Below, piece after piece: positions 34,657 to 45,626 of a stretch of 64,000 bases of DNA; positions within the stretch are counted from its first letter, which is position 1, and every line of letters begins with the position of its first letter. A model generated the notes under the pieces. It ran no database searches, was not told the DNA's origin, and saw only the letters and a list, made by a program, of their open reading frames with translations. Source of the DNA: Hyphodiscus hymeniophilus (lineage: Eukaryota > Ascomycota > Leotiomycetes > Helotiales > Hyphodiscaceae); NCBI GenBank assembly GCA_016508695.1, contig VNKQ01000018.1, forward strand, positions 1,116,001 through 1,180,000. The letters run 5' to 3'. Both the position numbers and the translations under genes were made by a program.

Positions 34657-35265
34657 TCCAAGGTCCTTTAAGGCATCTCGGCACGGAGATATGAAATGCA
34701 TCTGTGGAGCTCCATGTGAGAGTTTTCATCTTCTTCCTTTATTCTTGACAAACCAACCGATTTTTCTTTCTACCTTTTCTGCATGAATGACGGTGGAATG
34801 GAGTCGTTGAGTAATAGGACCCCTTTACCGTCGCAGAGCGAATGTCATAGGGTGGGGTTGGTGAGGGGAGGAAGAGTTTTTTTTCTGCCCATACTTACCC
34901 AAGGTGAACAAACACCGGGAGGAGGCAAGAGGATCAAGAGCCATCGAGGTGGGGTCAACGCATGTGTGTGGACTCGCCGAGATAATGGATATGATAGTGG
35001 GTTTGTTTGCGGAGAGGGCCGAAGACGGGGAGTTCGCAAGGTAAGGTGAGTGATCTTGCACTTTGCTGTAGGAGCATTGGAGACGGTGAGGGGTAATGAG
35101 TGAGAATGGCGGCAAGGGCCATACGTAATCAGCCACACGTAATTGTGTATATGGAATATTGCATCGAACTCCGGTTTTCTGGATAGTGAGAATATAGTCA
35201 TATGATTATCCGTCAGCTCATACTTACGCCTCCAAGCTCGAAGAAAGACAGTCCGGCGCGGGGTC

Positions 35266-35290
35266 GAGATGAGATGAGATGAGATGAAAT
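35266..35290. repeat. (GAGAT)n microsatellite
   Basis: Four perfect copies of GAGAT followed by one altered copy. Confidence 0.85.
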
Positions 35291-35337
35291 GAAGTGGAAG
35301 TCACATCACTAGGAGCACATAACAAGCTAGGTCTGTT

Positions 35338-35367
35338 ACATTAATGCTCTATACATTAATGCTCTAT
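35338..35367. repeat. 15-bp exact tandem duplication
   Basis: ACATTAATGCTCTAT occurs twice in direct succession. Confidence 0.9.
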
Positions 35368-37115
35368 TATCACAACTATTTCTGAACGTATATATTATAC
35401 CTTTAAACTCAGGCACATGTCCGTATGAATTTCTGTCAGAGATATGCCTGACGTCTGAGGCACATCTCCGTCCGCAATTCATACTGAGGTATGCCTCCGG
35501 CCTTGAGTATTAGAAGGTCTGATTTCCCAAGCCAAGAATACGGGATAATACTACACGCCTCATCTCTTTCCTGTTATATCGAAACAAGATCCCGTAGAGA
35601 TCATTCCTTACTATCACGAAACAGGATGCCCTGAAGTCATTCCCTGGAGTAAGACTGGGAGCAAATGCTACAGTATAAAGTCGGCAAGGCAAGCCTTCTC
35701 TAGCCAGGCGAGAAGGTATTCCCTCGCTCTTCGGTCGGGACGATATCAAGTTGTTCTCGTTATAACGGTTACCGATGATCCAAAAACCATGGACTTCTCC
35801 TTCTTCTAAGCCCTTCCCCTTCCCCTTTCCTTCCCTTTCCGTTTCCGTTCCCGTCAACTGTTGGAGGTTAGAATAGATAACCTGTACCAAGAGACTGAGA
35901 GTTTCTGAGGGTCTTGAGCGTTGAAATCCGTGCAGAAACCCAAATCTCAGCGCGAAAAAACAGGCCTTCGATCTCGTTGGCTAGATAATCACACGCGTCG
36001 ATAAGATTCACAATTTACCGAAGTTGCGTCGCCTTTTCTGGACCCTGCTGGCCCCTCAGACATAAAGAGTTAGTTAGACGTCTTATGACGTTTACGGTTC
36101 ACCCTTTCTTGCGAGGCTATTGATCTGGAGTATGGAATGGGAATGGATGAATTGGATGAATTGGAGATACAGCCTTGGATGAGATATCGATAGTCGTGTC
36201 TGTCGTTATTAATCCGAGCGGTTATGAGGGCTCCTTGTGGTAGTTGATTTGATCCCGCGTCGGCTGGTTTATTCCATTCCATGCTAAGATTGAAATCTGA
36301 GGGATAGCATGGCATGGTATGGCATTTCGAGAAAGGGGGTACGGGTGGGATTGTATGGATGGATTGGGACACGCGACGATGACGCAAAACCCCATCGGTG
36401 GCTTGTTCGGTGTGAGGGCTGGTGCGTGCTACTATTCTGGTAGAAGTGGGGAGGCAATAATACAGTACATGGAAAGTGTGTAAGCATATATATTGTACAC
36501 TCTTATGCAATACCTATATTGTATACTACTATGTGATGGATATCTGGCAGGAAGTAGATATTTGCGTGCGGTTGTAAATCTCAAATGACAATGGAGGCAT
36601 AATCGCAGGTACCCGAGACGTCGGCTCAAGCAGCCAGATACGCTCCGAAGCTGTAGGTGATTGGACTTCAGAGTTTACCGAGTATGAGAATGATGCTCTC
36701 GTGTCAGAGACTCAGAGAGCAAGCAAACGAAAACATCCTTCGAAATTAGAAGTCAGCAATCAATCAATCGCCGACCAGGAGGACAGACTAGACAGAACAA
36801 GCTGTAAGATCTCCCGTCGAGTTTCGAATGCAGATATCCGCCTCGTGAGACGTGAGCTGGAGATTGACCGTCGTGAAATAGGAGGCTGGAATTGCACCTG
36901 GGGCTGATACTGTAGGGCAGGGCCAGTTAGTACTGTACCTAAGGTAGGCAGGGTGGACGTGACAGATTCCCATGCAGCTTCTCGCACCCCCCCAATCTCC
37001 ATCCGCAGCGCGTCAGCCGTCACGGCTCGAGTGTGGCAAGTAGTAAGTGTGAGCTTGTCGCAATTGCGGCTGGCAGATGAGGCCGAGTTAGAACCTACAG
37101 TAGTTGTGCTTACCC

Positions 37116-37143
37116 GTCTTGTCTTGTCCTGTCCTGTCCTGTC
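37116..37143. repeat. (GTCYT)n tandem repeat
   Basis: Two GTCTT units followed by three GTCCT units and a partial one. Confidence 0.85.
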
Positions 37144-37340
37144 ATGCCTGTCAGCTTGGATCGACGAGGCGTGATCTATCTGATGTGCGGAGATGTTCGT
37201 TGCAGGGAAGTTTCAGGAGGAGGAGAAGGCCGAGTGCGATTGGGTCTTCGGGATCCGCTCGATAGCTGACCGTCCCCCGTCCGGGCTGGTGATTATCAGC
37301 AGCAGCATAGGTATCCAACTGGGCCGAGTGTTGGATACGG

Positions 37341-37380
37341 AGGGAAGAGGGGAGAGGGAAGAGGGGAGAGGGAAGAGGGG
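37341..37380. repeat. 14-bp purine tandem repeat
   Basis: Almost three perfect copies of AGGGAAGAGGGGAG, a strand-asymmetric purine tract. Confidence 0.9.
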
Positions 37381-38160
37381 AAAGGCTGTGGGCGTTCGGC
37401 TTGGTTGGTTGGATGGATTACGATTCCCGGATGAAGCTTCTGTAATCTGTAGCTTCTGTGTGGAGATGGAGGATGAGCCGCCTTTGAATGCTAGCAAATG
37501 CCCTGGAGGAAAGCTGGGGCGGCGGCGAGGGGCCAGGGCAGGGCAGGCCGAGTTTCCAGAAAGGGGGGATTTGCCTGAAATGGATGGATGGAGTGATACT
37601 CATGAGAAGATTATCTGTAAAAGGCATTGTGTGGGCCGGTCAATTATTATCATGCCTATATGTATACATTTTGGTGAGTGGGAACGGATAAGGTTTGAGC
37701 ATCCAAGTCTTTTAAGCTGCATTGGTCGATTTCGAGGTGCATTAGATTATCCGATAGATTTCATGCCAAGGGTGAGAACACGATTCACGACAGACATGAC
37801 AGTGAGTGCAGAGTGCATAAGATGGGAGCAATTGATATCATAACAAATAAACAGTCTCATGTTTGTTATTCTGTACGGTGAGTGATGATTGATGGTGATG
37901 CTATTCGTCCTCCTTCCCCTCCCCGGCCCAGCGTCTTGGACCCCAAAACGCGCGAGACGTGATGTTCTGTGCATCAACTTATGCAAGCACTTCTGCAAGA
38001 TACAGTGAATCTTGATGTTGTGAGAATGACAGACCGAACCTAGTCCCAGTAGGCAGGCCGAACGACCAGCCCCCTCGGCCATTGCATTGGAGATCCTCAG
38101 CCAATATCCTGCGATGCGGGGCCAATGACCAAGGTTTGACGTGTTAAGTAGATGCATCGT

Positions 38161-38194
38161 AGAGAGAGAGAGAGAGAGAGAAAGAAAGAAAGAA
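38161..38194. repeat. (AG)n(AAAG)n microsatellite
   Basis: Ten AG units followed by AAAG units, all purine on the forward strand. Confidence 0.9.
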
Positions 38195-39299
38195 ACATGA
38201 CGAATTCCCTGAACGAGAGAATCTGGCTGCAGCTACATGGTTCCGCGTGCAGGCCGAACGAGTCTGGATACCCAATACGTGAGGATATCCACGGTATCCA
38301 GCAAGCGCAGTGCGTACCAACCTTGCTGCGTGGGAAGAGTGGGAAGAGCGTGCATGACCGCCAGACCATCTTTGCTTTTCGCGTTTTGGTGGCGTCGCTT
38401 CGTGTGGTGTTTTATGGTGTTTTGCTGGCTGATGCTTCTCGCCTCCATGTGTATAGTACGCTTCATACTTCGTCGTACCAAGCTGTACCCTCCTCTCCGT
38501 ACCAAGCTGCGGGTTGCTGTCCAGTCGCAGGGCCAAACGCGACTTTGATGCTTGTTGACGGTTGATAGGCCATGGTCCAGGTTCATGGACATGTCCTGGG
38601 CTGCCCTGGCATCTCCATCTCCATCCCCAAATCACAAGTAAAGCTTTCCTTTCCACCTGCGTGGAGAGATCCACCACTGCAGCGGCGCAGACCTCCTCTT
38701 CTCTTCCTCCTCGTCGTCGCCCTCCTTCCTGCTCTTCCCACTCCTCCCAGGCCAAGTTTTGCATCCTGGTCAGGCCAAGACCAGGGCAGGCGATGAGGTC
38801 CAGTAGAGAAGACACCACTCAAGCGGCGTCGAGCCCGCTGCACCAAAGGTCCCAGAGATAGATCCACCCTCAGCCACTCCAGGCCTAGTGCAATGAGATC
38901 TCACCCAACCAATCATCCATCCAGGACAAAACCCTAAGCAGTCCAGCAGCCAAGCAACCCAGCAGGCCAGCTTGATCCAATCCGTCGTGCTTCCATTCCG
39001 TTTTCTCGACTCGAACCTCTTCACATCCTCTCCTCTCCTCATCCTCCCCTCTCCTCCTCCTTCCTCATACCCTCGATTCTATCATCCTCAGAGGGAAAAG
39101 GAGGTATCTGTGGTCCATTGACAGCGTATACGTTGAAGTCGAGACCTCTGTCACGAATCTTGGTGATGCGAGACGGCACCATCAGATTTCGTTGTCTCTT
39201 CTGTCCGTAACTGTCAGCTCCGAGCATCACCACCACACCCCATAGGGAGTTTTACTCACCACGACCGCTCACTCGACCTCCTCTCGTCTATATTTCCTC

Positions 39300-40408
39300 T
39301 CCCCTCCCCCCTCTCCGCCAATTGATTTGACAGTTGATCGATTTCAACACCACAATTGTCCTCGACGAACCCCCATCGAACCCTTCATTCAACCTCCCGA
39401 CCCTCACTTCAACACGCGTGTGTCAACCCGATAACTTTGTCATCCTCTTACCAAGATCTACCTACGACTTCGTTGTTAGATTCTAGGCCGACATTTCACG
39501 ATCTTTTGAGTGATATACCTGTGTCTTTATCCTATAATTGGACCAACTTGGGCTCTGTCAAGGATAAATCCAATTTTAAGATTACGCTCCACGTCTGTGA
39601 AGCAAAGATACTTCAACGTACAAAGGTGAACTTCACTTCCATACATGACTCGATTATCTTCTCACCTCTTCCATTGAACGACCAGAAGCTAATACATCTC
39701 CCTTGCTTCAGTATTACATGCCAACGGTCGCGTATCGAGACATTCCTCAACGTCCCCCTTTTGAAAGAGTCCTCGGCACGCACCCCACTCCACCACATTC
39801 ATACGCAAGAGCAAAGGCTGGAGACGTTAATTCGTTCATCCTGCCTTCCTCTCGCAGATTACACATTTCAAGACTCGGCCATTGTCAAGATTCGATCTAG
39901 TTCACCAAGGGATCTACCTTTGTCCATAGTCCATATCTCCCAGTCTTCCAAAGTAATCTCCCTGGTACGTTCTCCACGATCGGAGCATTCTGCAGCATAC
40001 ATCCATGTTCTTCTCCTGCACATAGCTGGCGAGTCGTCGGCCGCCTTTTCACCCCTGGATCTGGAGATGAATTCTTTGCTAATTACCACGTGCCTAAAGA
40101 CTTCATAAGTGACCATTACCTGCCACCAGTCTCATCACCTTGGATACCACACTCTCGGCAGTCTCGACTCGCCACTGTCATTCTTTTCGTAATTACAAGA
40201 CTCTCTTTGATTTCTTATTTTCGACGTCTCGAGAATAGTTCAACCTCGAACAAACTGAACTTCGACACGAATAACTTCACATTCATTTCAGATCAAAGTG
40301 CCCAAAGCACTATCGGTCGAAGCTCCTGGAGAACTTGACGTCCATTCATTCCCACGAATCTACTCATTTCCGACCACTTTCAAAGTCTTGTCACTTTGCC
40401 TATTCACC
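39300..40408 (+). promoter_or_regulatory. Probable core promoter and long leader of the G1 cyclin
   Basis: From about 39290 the forward strand turns into a dense C/T tract (CTCTCCCCTCCCCCCTCTCC), then AACACCACAATT, a usual fungal transcription-start context, about 1.1 kb before the cyclin ATG. The stretch contains a non-ATG open frame of 250 codons (39356-40108) and short upstream ATG frames (such as the one at 40090). Long leaders with upstream ORFs are known for G1 cyclins (yeast CLN3). The start site itself is inferred. Confidence 0.45.
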
Positions 40409-41654
40409 ATGGCGTACAACATGAAGCAGCAGCCTTGCGACAGCTACTTCGTGGAGTCTGATGATGCATATACCCGTGTTGCCCCTCAAGACTTTCTTAA
40501 GATGATGGGACGCCGGAAGCAAGAAGCTATGGCGGACGAACTTTCCAGACAAGCATCTGATGCATATTTGGAGGAGATGAAGAGTCACATGAAACAGATG
40601 GAGGTCAATAAGCCTTGAGCTATTAAAACGTTTCACTTTATGCTGACCTCTTCTACAGGATGCTACTCTACCAGATGTTGCCTCGATAGATATTCAACAA
40701 GAAATTCAATGGTTTATGCGTCCTTACCTGATCGATTTTCTCGTTGAAGCACATGCTGCCTTTCAACTCCTACCAGAGACCCTCCACCTCACCGTCAACC
40801 TACTTGACCGATACTGCTCAAGACGCGTTGTATATAAGCGTCACTATCAATTGGTCGGGTGCGCTGCTCTGTTAATTGCTGCCAAATATGGAGATCGCAA
40901 GGAACGTGTGCCTCTGATTCGGGAACTCAAGTCTATGTGTTGCTCCCTCTACGATGAGGAGATGTTCACGCAGATGGAATGGCACGTCCTGAATACGTTG
41001 GACTGGACCATCGGCCACCCTGCCATTGATACTTGGTTGAAGCTTGAGATGAAGGATGGGCCTTCGTGTGATGATGTTGAGGTTGAGCACATGGCGTTGT
41101 ACTTGAGCGAGATAGCTCTCTACCACAAAGACTTCGTCCAAGTCAAGTCTTCCGTTATGGCTCGAGCATCCCTGGCTCTCGCCCGTGGTATCCTGGGTCG
41201 ACCAGAGTACGCTGATGGACACGATCACCTCGCAAATATCACCATGATCAATCTCTCCCACCAACTTGACCGTCCTTCTCAAGTCCTGTACCGAAAGTAC
41301 GCTTCCCCGCACATGTCGAGAGCCGCAGCAAGTCTCGAACATTTCCTCCAACAACAAGAGTTACTCCACCGCCAAGCAACCCCACCCACACCACCTTGCG
41401 AAGCGGTGTCGAAGCCAAACCCAACTGTGGAGATGTTCCCCGGCACGCCACAGAAGCAGCCTTATGGTCACATGGTCAATGGTTATATGACGCCCCCAAT
41501 TACACCAGAAGGAGAGTACTTTCAGGGTGGGAACAATATGAAGGGCTACAATGTCGTTCCACGATGTCCTGTCACTCCAACGCCGATTCAAAATAACCCA
41601 TACCTCCAACAACAGCAATACCAAGCATATCACAACGACATGATCATGCACTAA
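40409..41654 (+). CDS. G1/S-specific cyclin (Cln/Puc1 type)
   Basis: Activator of the main cyclin-dependent kinase at START. Exons 40409-40603 and 40659-41654, with a 55-bp phase-0 intron whose donor is the unusual GTCAAT; the unspliced frame stops four codons later. The product is 396 residues. The N-terminal cyclin fold (about 65-185) shows MRPYLIDFLVEAHAAFQL, LHLTVNLLDRYCSRR, YQLVGCAALLIAAKYGDRKE and the second-repeat helix TQMEWHVLNTLDWTIGHP. The central lysine and downstream glutamate contacts for the kinase are in place. The C-terminal third is Pro/Gln-rich with several Thr-Pro sites (TPPTPP, FPGTPQK, PITPEG), like the phosphodegrons that make G1 cyclins unstable. The long leader and 11-kb upstream desert suggest heavy regulation. 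Confidence 0.93.
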
Positions 41655-42631
41655 TCTCGCTGTTCCTCCTACCCTCGCGGCAAATATCGGTCGATCTAAA
41701 TCACTCGAAAGCTGCAACATTTACCTCAACCTCCAATGTATCACAATTTGTACTCATTGTGCGAAAGAAAGATCCCCCCAAAAGAAAACTCTGTGCGGCA
41801 TAAGCGATTTCCTTCCTCCACAATTTCCAGTCATCGAATCGGCATTAGCGACTTGAATTTCACTCATTGTGTTTGTTTGTTAGCGGTATTTCCCTTTATT
41901 CGTTTCTCTATTTGGCCCTCTGTCACCATGCTTCATGGATAGATAGACATGGCTTCTTTCCTCCGAATACCATTCCAGCACATTTGCGAGCGTTGCCTTT
42001 TTTCCGCACAAAAGTACACATCGATGGATGGGAAAAGGGTGGGATGGAAACGATAGGGAAGGATGAATAGATTGCTACTCGTACGTCTGCACTGGAGGAC
42101 AATTTGGAGCATGAAGCGTGGCATCTCCGTGGATTTGTTCAGGTTGGGTAGAACTTGCTACTTAATACTGCATGGTTGGATGGAGTGGTCGTTGAGATAC
42201 CCAAAGTTGCTGATATATCGACGAATTGATGCCGGATCGATCACAACGATGATGTCAATTTGCTAGATAGTCTAAATGGAAGCATGCAAGCAACATCCTT
42301 TTCCCAAGCTTAGTGATTTTTCAATCCATTCTTACCTCCTGCACTGAATGTGACCGGTCTAGTGACCATGGCACCTGATCTAGTTTTTCCAGCCTCAAAT
42401 AGCCGCAGAATGTAAATCTTTCTGTCACTGAATCTCTAGCACGCTGCCCTCGTACTTCATACTGTCGTGCTGGATAGGTATGCGGCTAGGAAGTCCCCAG
42501 CTTTGTCGTAAATCACTCATGCTCCATCACTGAGATCTCTTTTTAAACTATCTATATTCGTATAGGGAATATGTAACATGGAAGTATTCATGTTCCTTTC
42601 TTGCTTCTCTCTTTCACTCCAACACTTACGC
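41655..42631. other. Intergenic (convergent 3' ends)
   Basis: About 1 kb between the ends of the cyclin gene and the DSGAT gene. It contains their 3' untranslated regions. No gene or repeat recognised. Confidence 0.5.
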
Positions 42632-44712
42632 TCAAGGAACAGCTTCAGGACCACCTTGTCCTGGAAAGTCAGTAGAGATTCCCAACCGGATTCATAGGAG
42701 GAAACATACCTGGCATCGGATTATCTCCCGAGTCCTGCTGCGGCGGTGCGAAACCCCCTCCTCCTGCAACCAGCTGCTGCTCCTCGCGCACCCTATCTGC
42801 CTCCACCTGTGATTTGATAGCTTTGACCACCTCTGGCCTACTCAGGATCTCGTTTCTCAAATCAGCCGTCACCTTTGCGAGCTCAGCATCGGCAGCCGCT
42901 ATCCGCTCCGCCTCTCTCCTCGCCCTTGCAGCTGCTACCTCCTCTTTCGGACAATTACGCTGCCTGACCTCCTGCGGCGTTCCTTTCTTGAACGTCACAT
43001 CACTGGCAAAATCCATGGTCAGATCATCCTGATCAATGATCTCGCCTTGCCGATGCGAGAACGTCGTCTTGGGATCTCCATATGTCGCCAACACCTCGGC
43101 CATATCGACTGGCGGGGCGCTGGACAGCGCAATGTCCCACTTTCGATGACCGGGCATGCGATGACTGCCCAGGACATCTTTCCTGTCTTCTCCGAGATAC
43201 ATCGCGTTCCGCGTTGGCGTACACGACATGTAGCAGGCAACGAAAGGCAGCAGGCCAGACAGACGCATGGGAACTTCGCGGCCCTCCGCGTCGTAACTGA
43301 TGTTGGTAGATACCTCAGCCACCGGGCACAACCCACCAAGATACTTGGCGTACCAGGGATGCGCGCAGTGATTATCGTCCACGAGGTTTCGCTGCTTGTC
43401 ATCGAGGACGGCAACAAAAAGCTCGAACAATCGACTGTACATGACCCCATTCGCCGAGTTCAAAGTCTCTACACTCTGCGCCGCATAATTACTCTCGTCA
43501 ATCATCAGTTTCTGGAAATCCGAGGCATGCAAACTCGGGTACGTGGCCCCGGAATCCAAGACGGAGCGAAAAGCCTGCTTTGGCCCGGCGTCTTGACAGT
43601 ACACCTTCCCATCCGGAAGTTTCTGAAACCTGGGCTCCAGAGCAGAGGGCGCTATTTTGGCTGTCCCGCTCATACGGTTCACCCACCCGGAGCGTTTCCA
43701 GAACCCCTGCGTTACATGCCACGCGCCGAGGTTGGAGTATGAGTCTATCCTATGCAAAGCAGTAGACCCGAACATGGCGGGTCGAGCTTCTGGGTCGACT
43801 TTCAGAGGCGGCTCGTACCAGATCCAATGCGGGCCGTGTGCGGCGTGGTAGCGATCGAGTCTCTCTTGACGGTCGGTCACGAAGGAGCCGTAGTTGGGCG
43901 CGGTGTCTACTACCTTTCCAGAGTAGAGGATTGTGTAGTGGCTTGTATACCCTATCTCCCCCGACTGGTATGCGCAGATCGCTCCCTCGATGTTCTCCCT
44001 CTCGGCCTGGAACTTACAGGTCTTCAACGCCCACGCAAGGACATCCAGGCGCTCCTGGACCGCCACGCGTCCCGGGTTCTTCACTCTATCACCCACGATC
44101 AGCAAGCCCTTCCCAGACCCATAAACCCAGACAACAAACACAAACACACTCACCCAACCCGTCCAATCTCCTCCCTACCGCCCCTCTCCGCCCCCCTCAA
44201 CCCCGCCATCCTCTCCCTCGCCCCCTCAATCGCAGCCTCGATGACCGGCACCATATTCGCCAGGCCCCCTCGGCGTGCGAGCGCTTGACTTCTTCCCAGA
44301 TCTCCACCTCCCTCTCTGCCCGCCCGATCGCGCTCAGCCCTTCCTCCTCGCGCTCGCCCCACGCCCGTCGCGGGAAGAAATCGATCCCCTCGCATATGTC
44401 CACCATGGCTGGCATCAGGCCCGTCAGGCCGAGCGCGGCGAAGTCAGGGGCTTGAGGGCTGAGTGGGCGCTTGGGTGCTCGGGTCGTGGCGCGTTTGGTG
44501 ATTGGTGATTGGGGCTTGCTTGAAAAGGTCTTGCTCGAAGAGGTCCTGCTTGCTAAAGAGATCTTGCGGATGCGGAGCGGGGAGCGCGATGCGGGTCTGC
44601 TTCCCGTTGTGGTTCTCGGGGACGCGGGTGGCGATTCGCCTTTCAGTTGGAGGCTTGTCATGTCGTACTGTAGGCGGTGGATTGTGCCCGTTGAGGTGCG
44701 TGTCCTTGGCAT
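42632..44712 (-). CDS. Uncharacterised protein with retropepsin-like DSGAT motif; one frame break
   Basis: Exons 44712-44154, 44085-42710 and 42660-42632, with introns of 68 bp (GTGAGT..TAG) and 49 bp (GTATGT..CCAG). The N terminus is Ser/Thr/Arg-rich and disordered, then helical (EGIDFFPRRAWGEREEE; MVPVIEAAIEGARERMAGL). The central part contains SVLDSGATYPSLHASDF: hydrophobic strand plus DSGAT is the aspartic-protease active-site signature, present once as in dimeric retropepsins. AMYLGED about 130 residues on could be the hydrophobic-Gly partner, but the gap is long. A charged coiled coil (AAARARREAERIAAADAELA) precedes the end. Within exon 1 the frame shifts at a five-G run (44265-44269). 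The exons total 1,964 nt, one base short of 654 residues. The neighbouring giant gene is divergent, 914 bp away. Confidence 0.75.
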
Positions 44713-45626
44713 GTTGGCGGTCTGGTTTGAGGGTGCTGGACGAGTTGTAGATGAAATGGTGATGTGGGCTTCTTTCTGGATGAATTTCCCTTTGTGGGTG
44801 TGATTATACGGTGAAGATCTCTGGTAGAGACGTTTGCTGAGTACTTGGCCAGTTCCTAGGTGTTGGATCTGTAGGTGACGATGCTTGGAGTGTTCAATTC
44901 CTCGAGGGCTTGTAGACTCTTTGTAGATTGCGTGAAGGAGAGCTCATCTACGCTAATTTTGTGTCTTAGTCTGGCCCAATATCCGGGAGCAAGTAAAGCA
45001 GTGATGGCAAGAAAAGCTGCGCAGGTACTGTATTGAACCCTAAAACAGATGAAGTAATAGTCGGACAAAATTGGAAAGTGCCGCCGCTGGATGGTGCAGA
45101 TAATAGTGGTCAACGTCTCGTACACCAAGAAACCTCTGTGGACTTGTGTGGCCAAGTATCTTTATCGTCTCTGGTCGATCCCAGATTTTGGTACGGTTGG
45201 TATTGAAGCCTGGTCAACAAAGCCATTTCTCCTTCCGTCTAATTGAGTTGCTGCTTTCGGTGGGCTTTGGAAGTTATCTCGAAAGAAGATTTCCCTCGAG
45301 TGAGTGAGGTTATTGTTGGCGACTGAAAACGGACAAGATTCTTTGTCAAGTGGTCTTGTGTTTCTTTCATTGTGCAGAGTGAAAGGGTAGCGGAGTCGAG
45401 TCAGCTGATCGGCAATGCTGAGTCTCTTCATCTCAAGGTGCGCAAGTCTATTCGCTTGTCCCGGCTCAAAGCAGACAGATCAAGAGACAAAGGCCATCTG
45501 GAAAGTTGACCTTTGTTTACCCACAATCATCAATGTCTGCTATGGAACCTTTTTATTTCCTCTCGAAAGCTGGAACATTTGGATCTATATTGTCCGTTTG
45601 CGCATGGATAATTCAACTTGAGGAAA
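44713..45626. promoter_or_regulatory. Bidirectional promoter region of the DSGAT / giant-repeat gene pair
   Basis: 914 bp separate the two start codons, with no supportable gene between. Both promoters must be here, so co-regulation is possible. Upstream ATGs close to the giant gene's start are in other frames. Confidence 0.5.

Larger units (their letters stand above)
28976..40408. other. 11.4-kb gene desert rich in short tandem repeats, upstream of the G1 cyclin
   Basis: No conserved coding region was recognised on either strand. Long frames (for example 30536-31195 reverse, 37193-37843 forward and 38144-38818 reverse) are compositionally biased and motif-free. At least ten microsatellites or short tandem arrays are scattered from 31.7 to 38.2 kb, with CT-rich blocks and repeated TACTGTAC elements. 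The final 1.1 kb is probably cyclin leader. Such stretches occur upstream of heavily regulated fungal genes; non-coding transcripts are possible. Confidence 0.6.

Noticed and set aside
37193..37843. 216-codon forward frame in the desert
   Set aside because: Runs through the 14-bp purine repeat and lacks any domain; frame openness follows composition.
38144..38818. 224-codon reverse frame and overlapping forward frames
   Set aside because: They mirror each other across a repeat-rich segment and none shows protein-like conservation.
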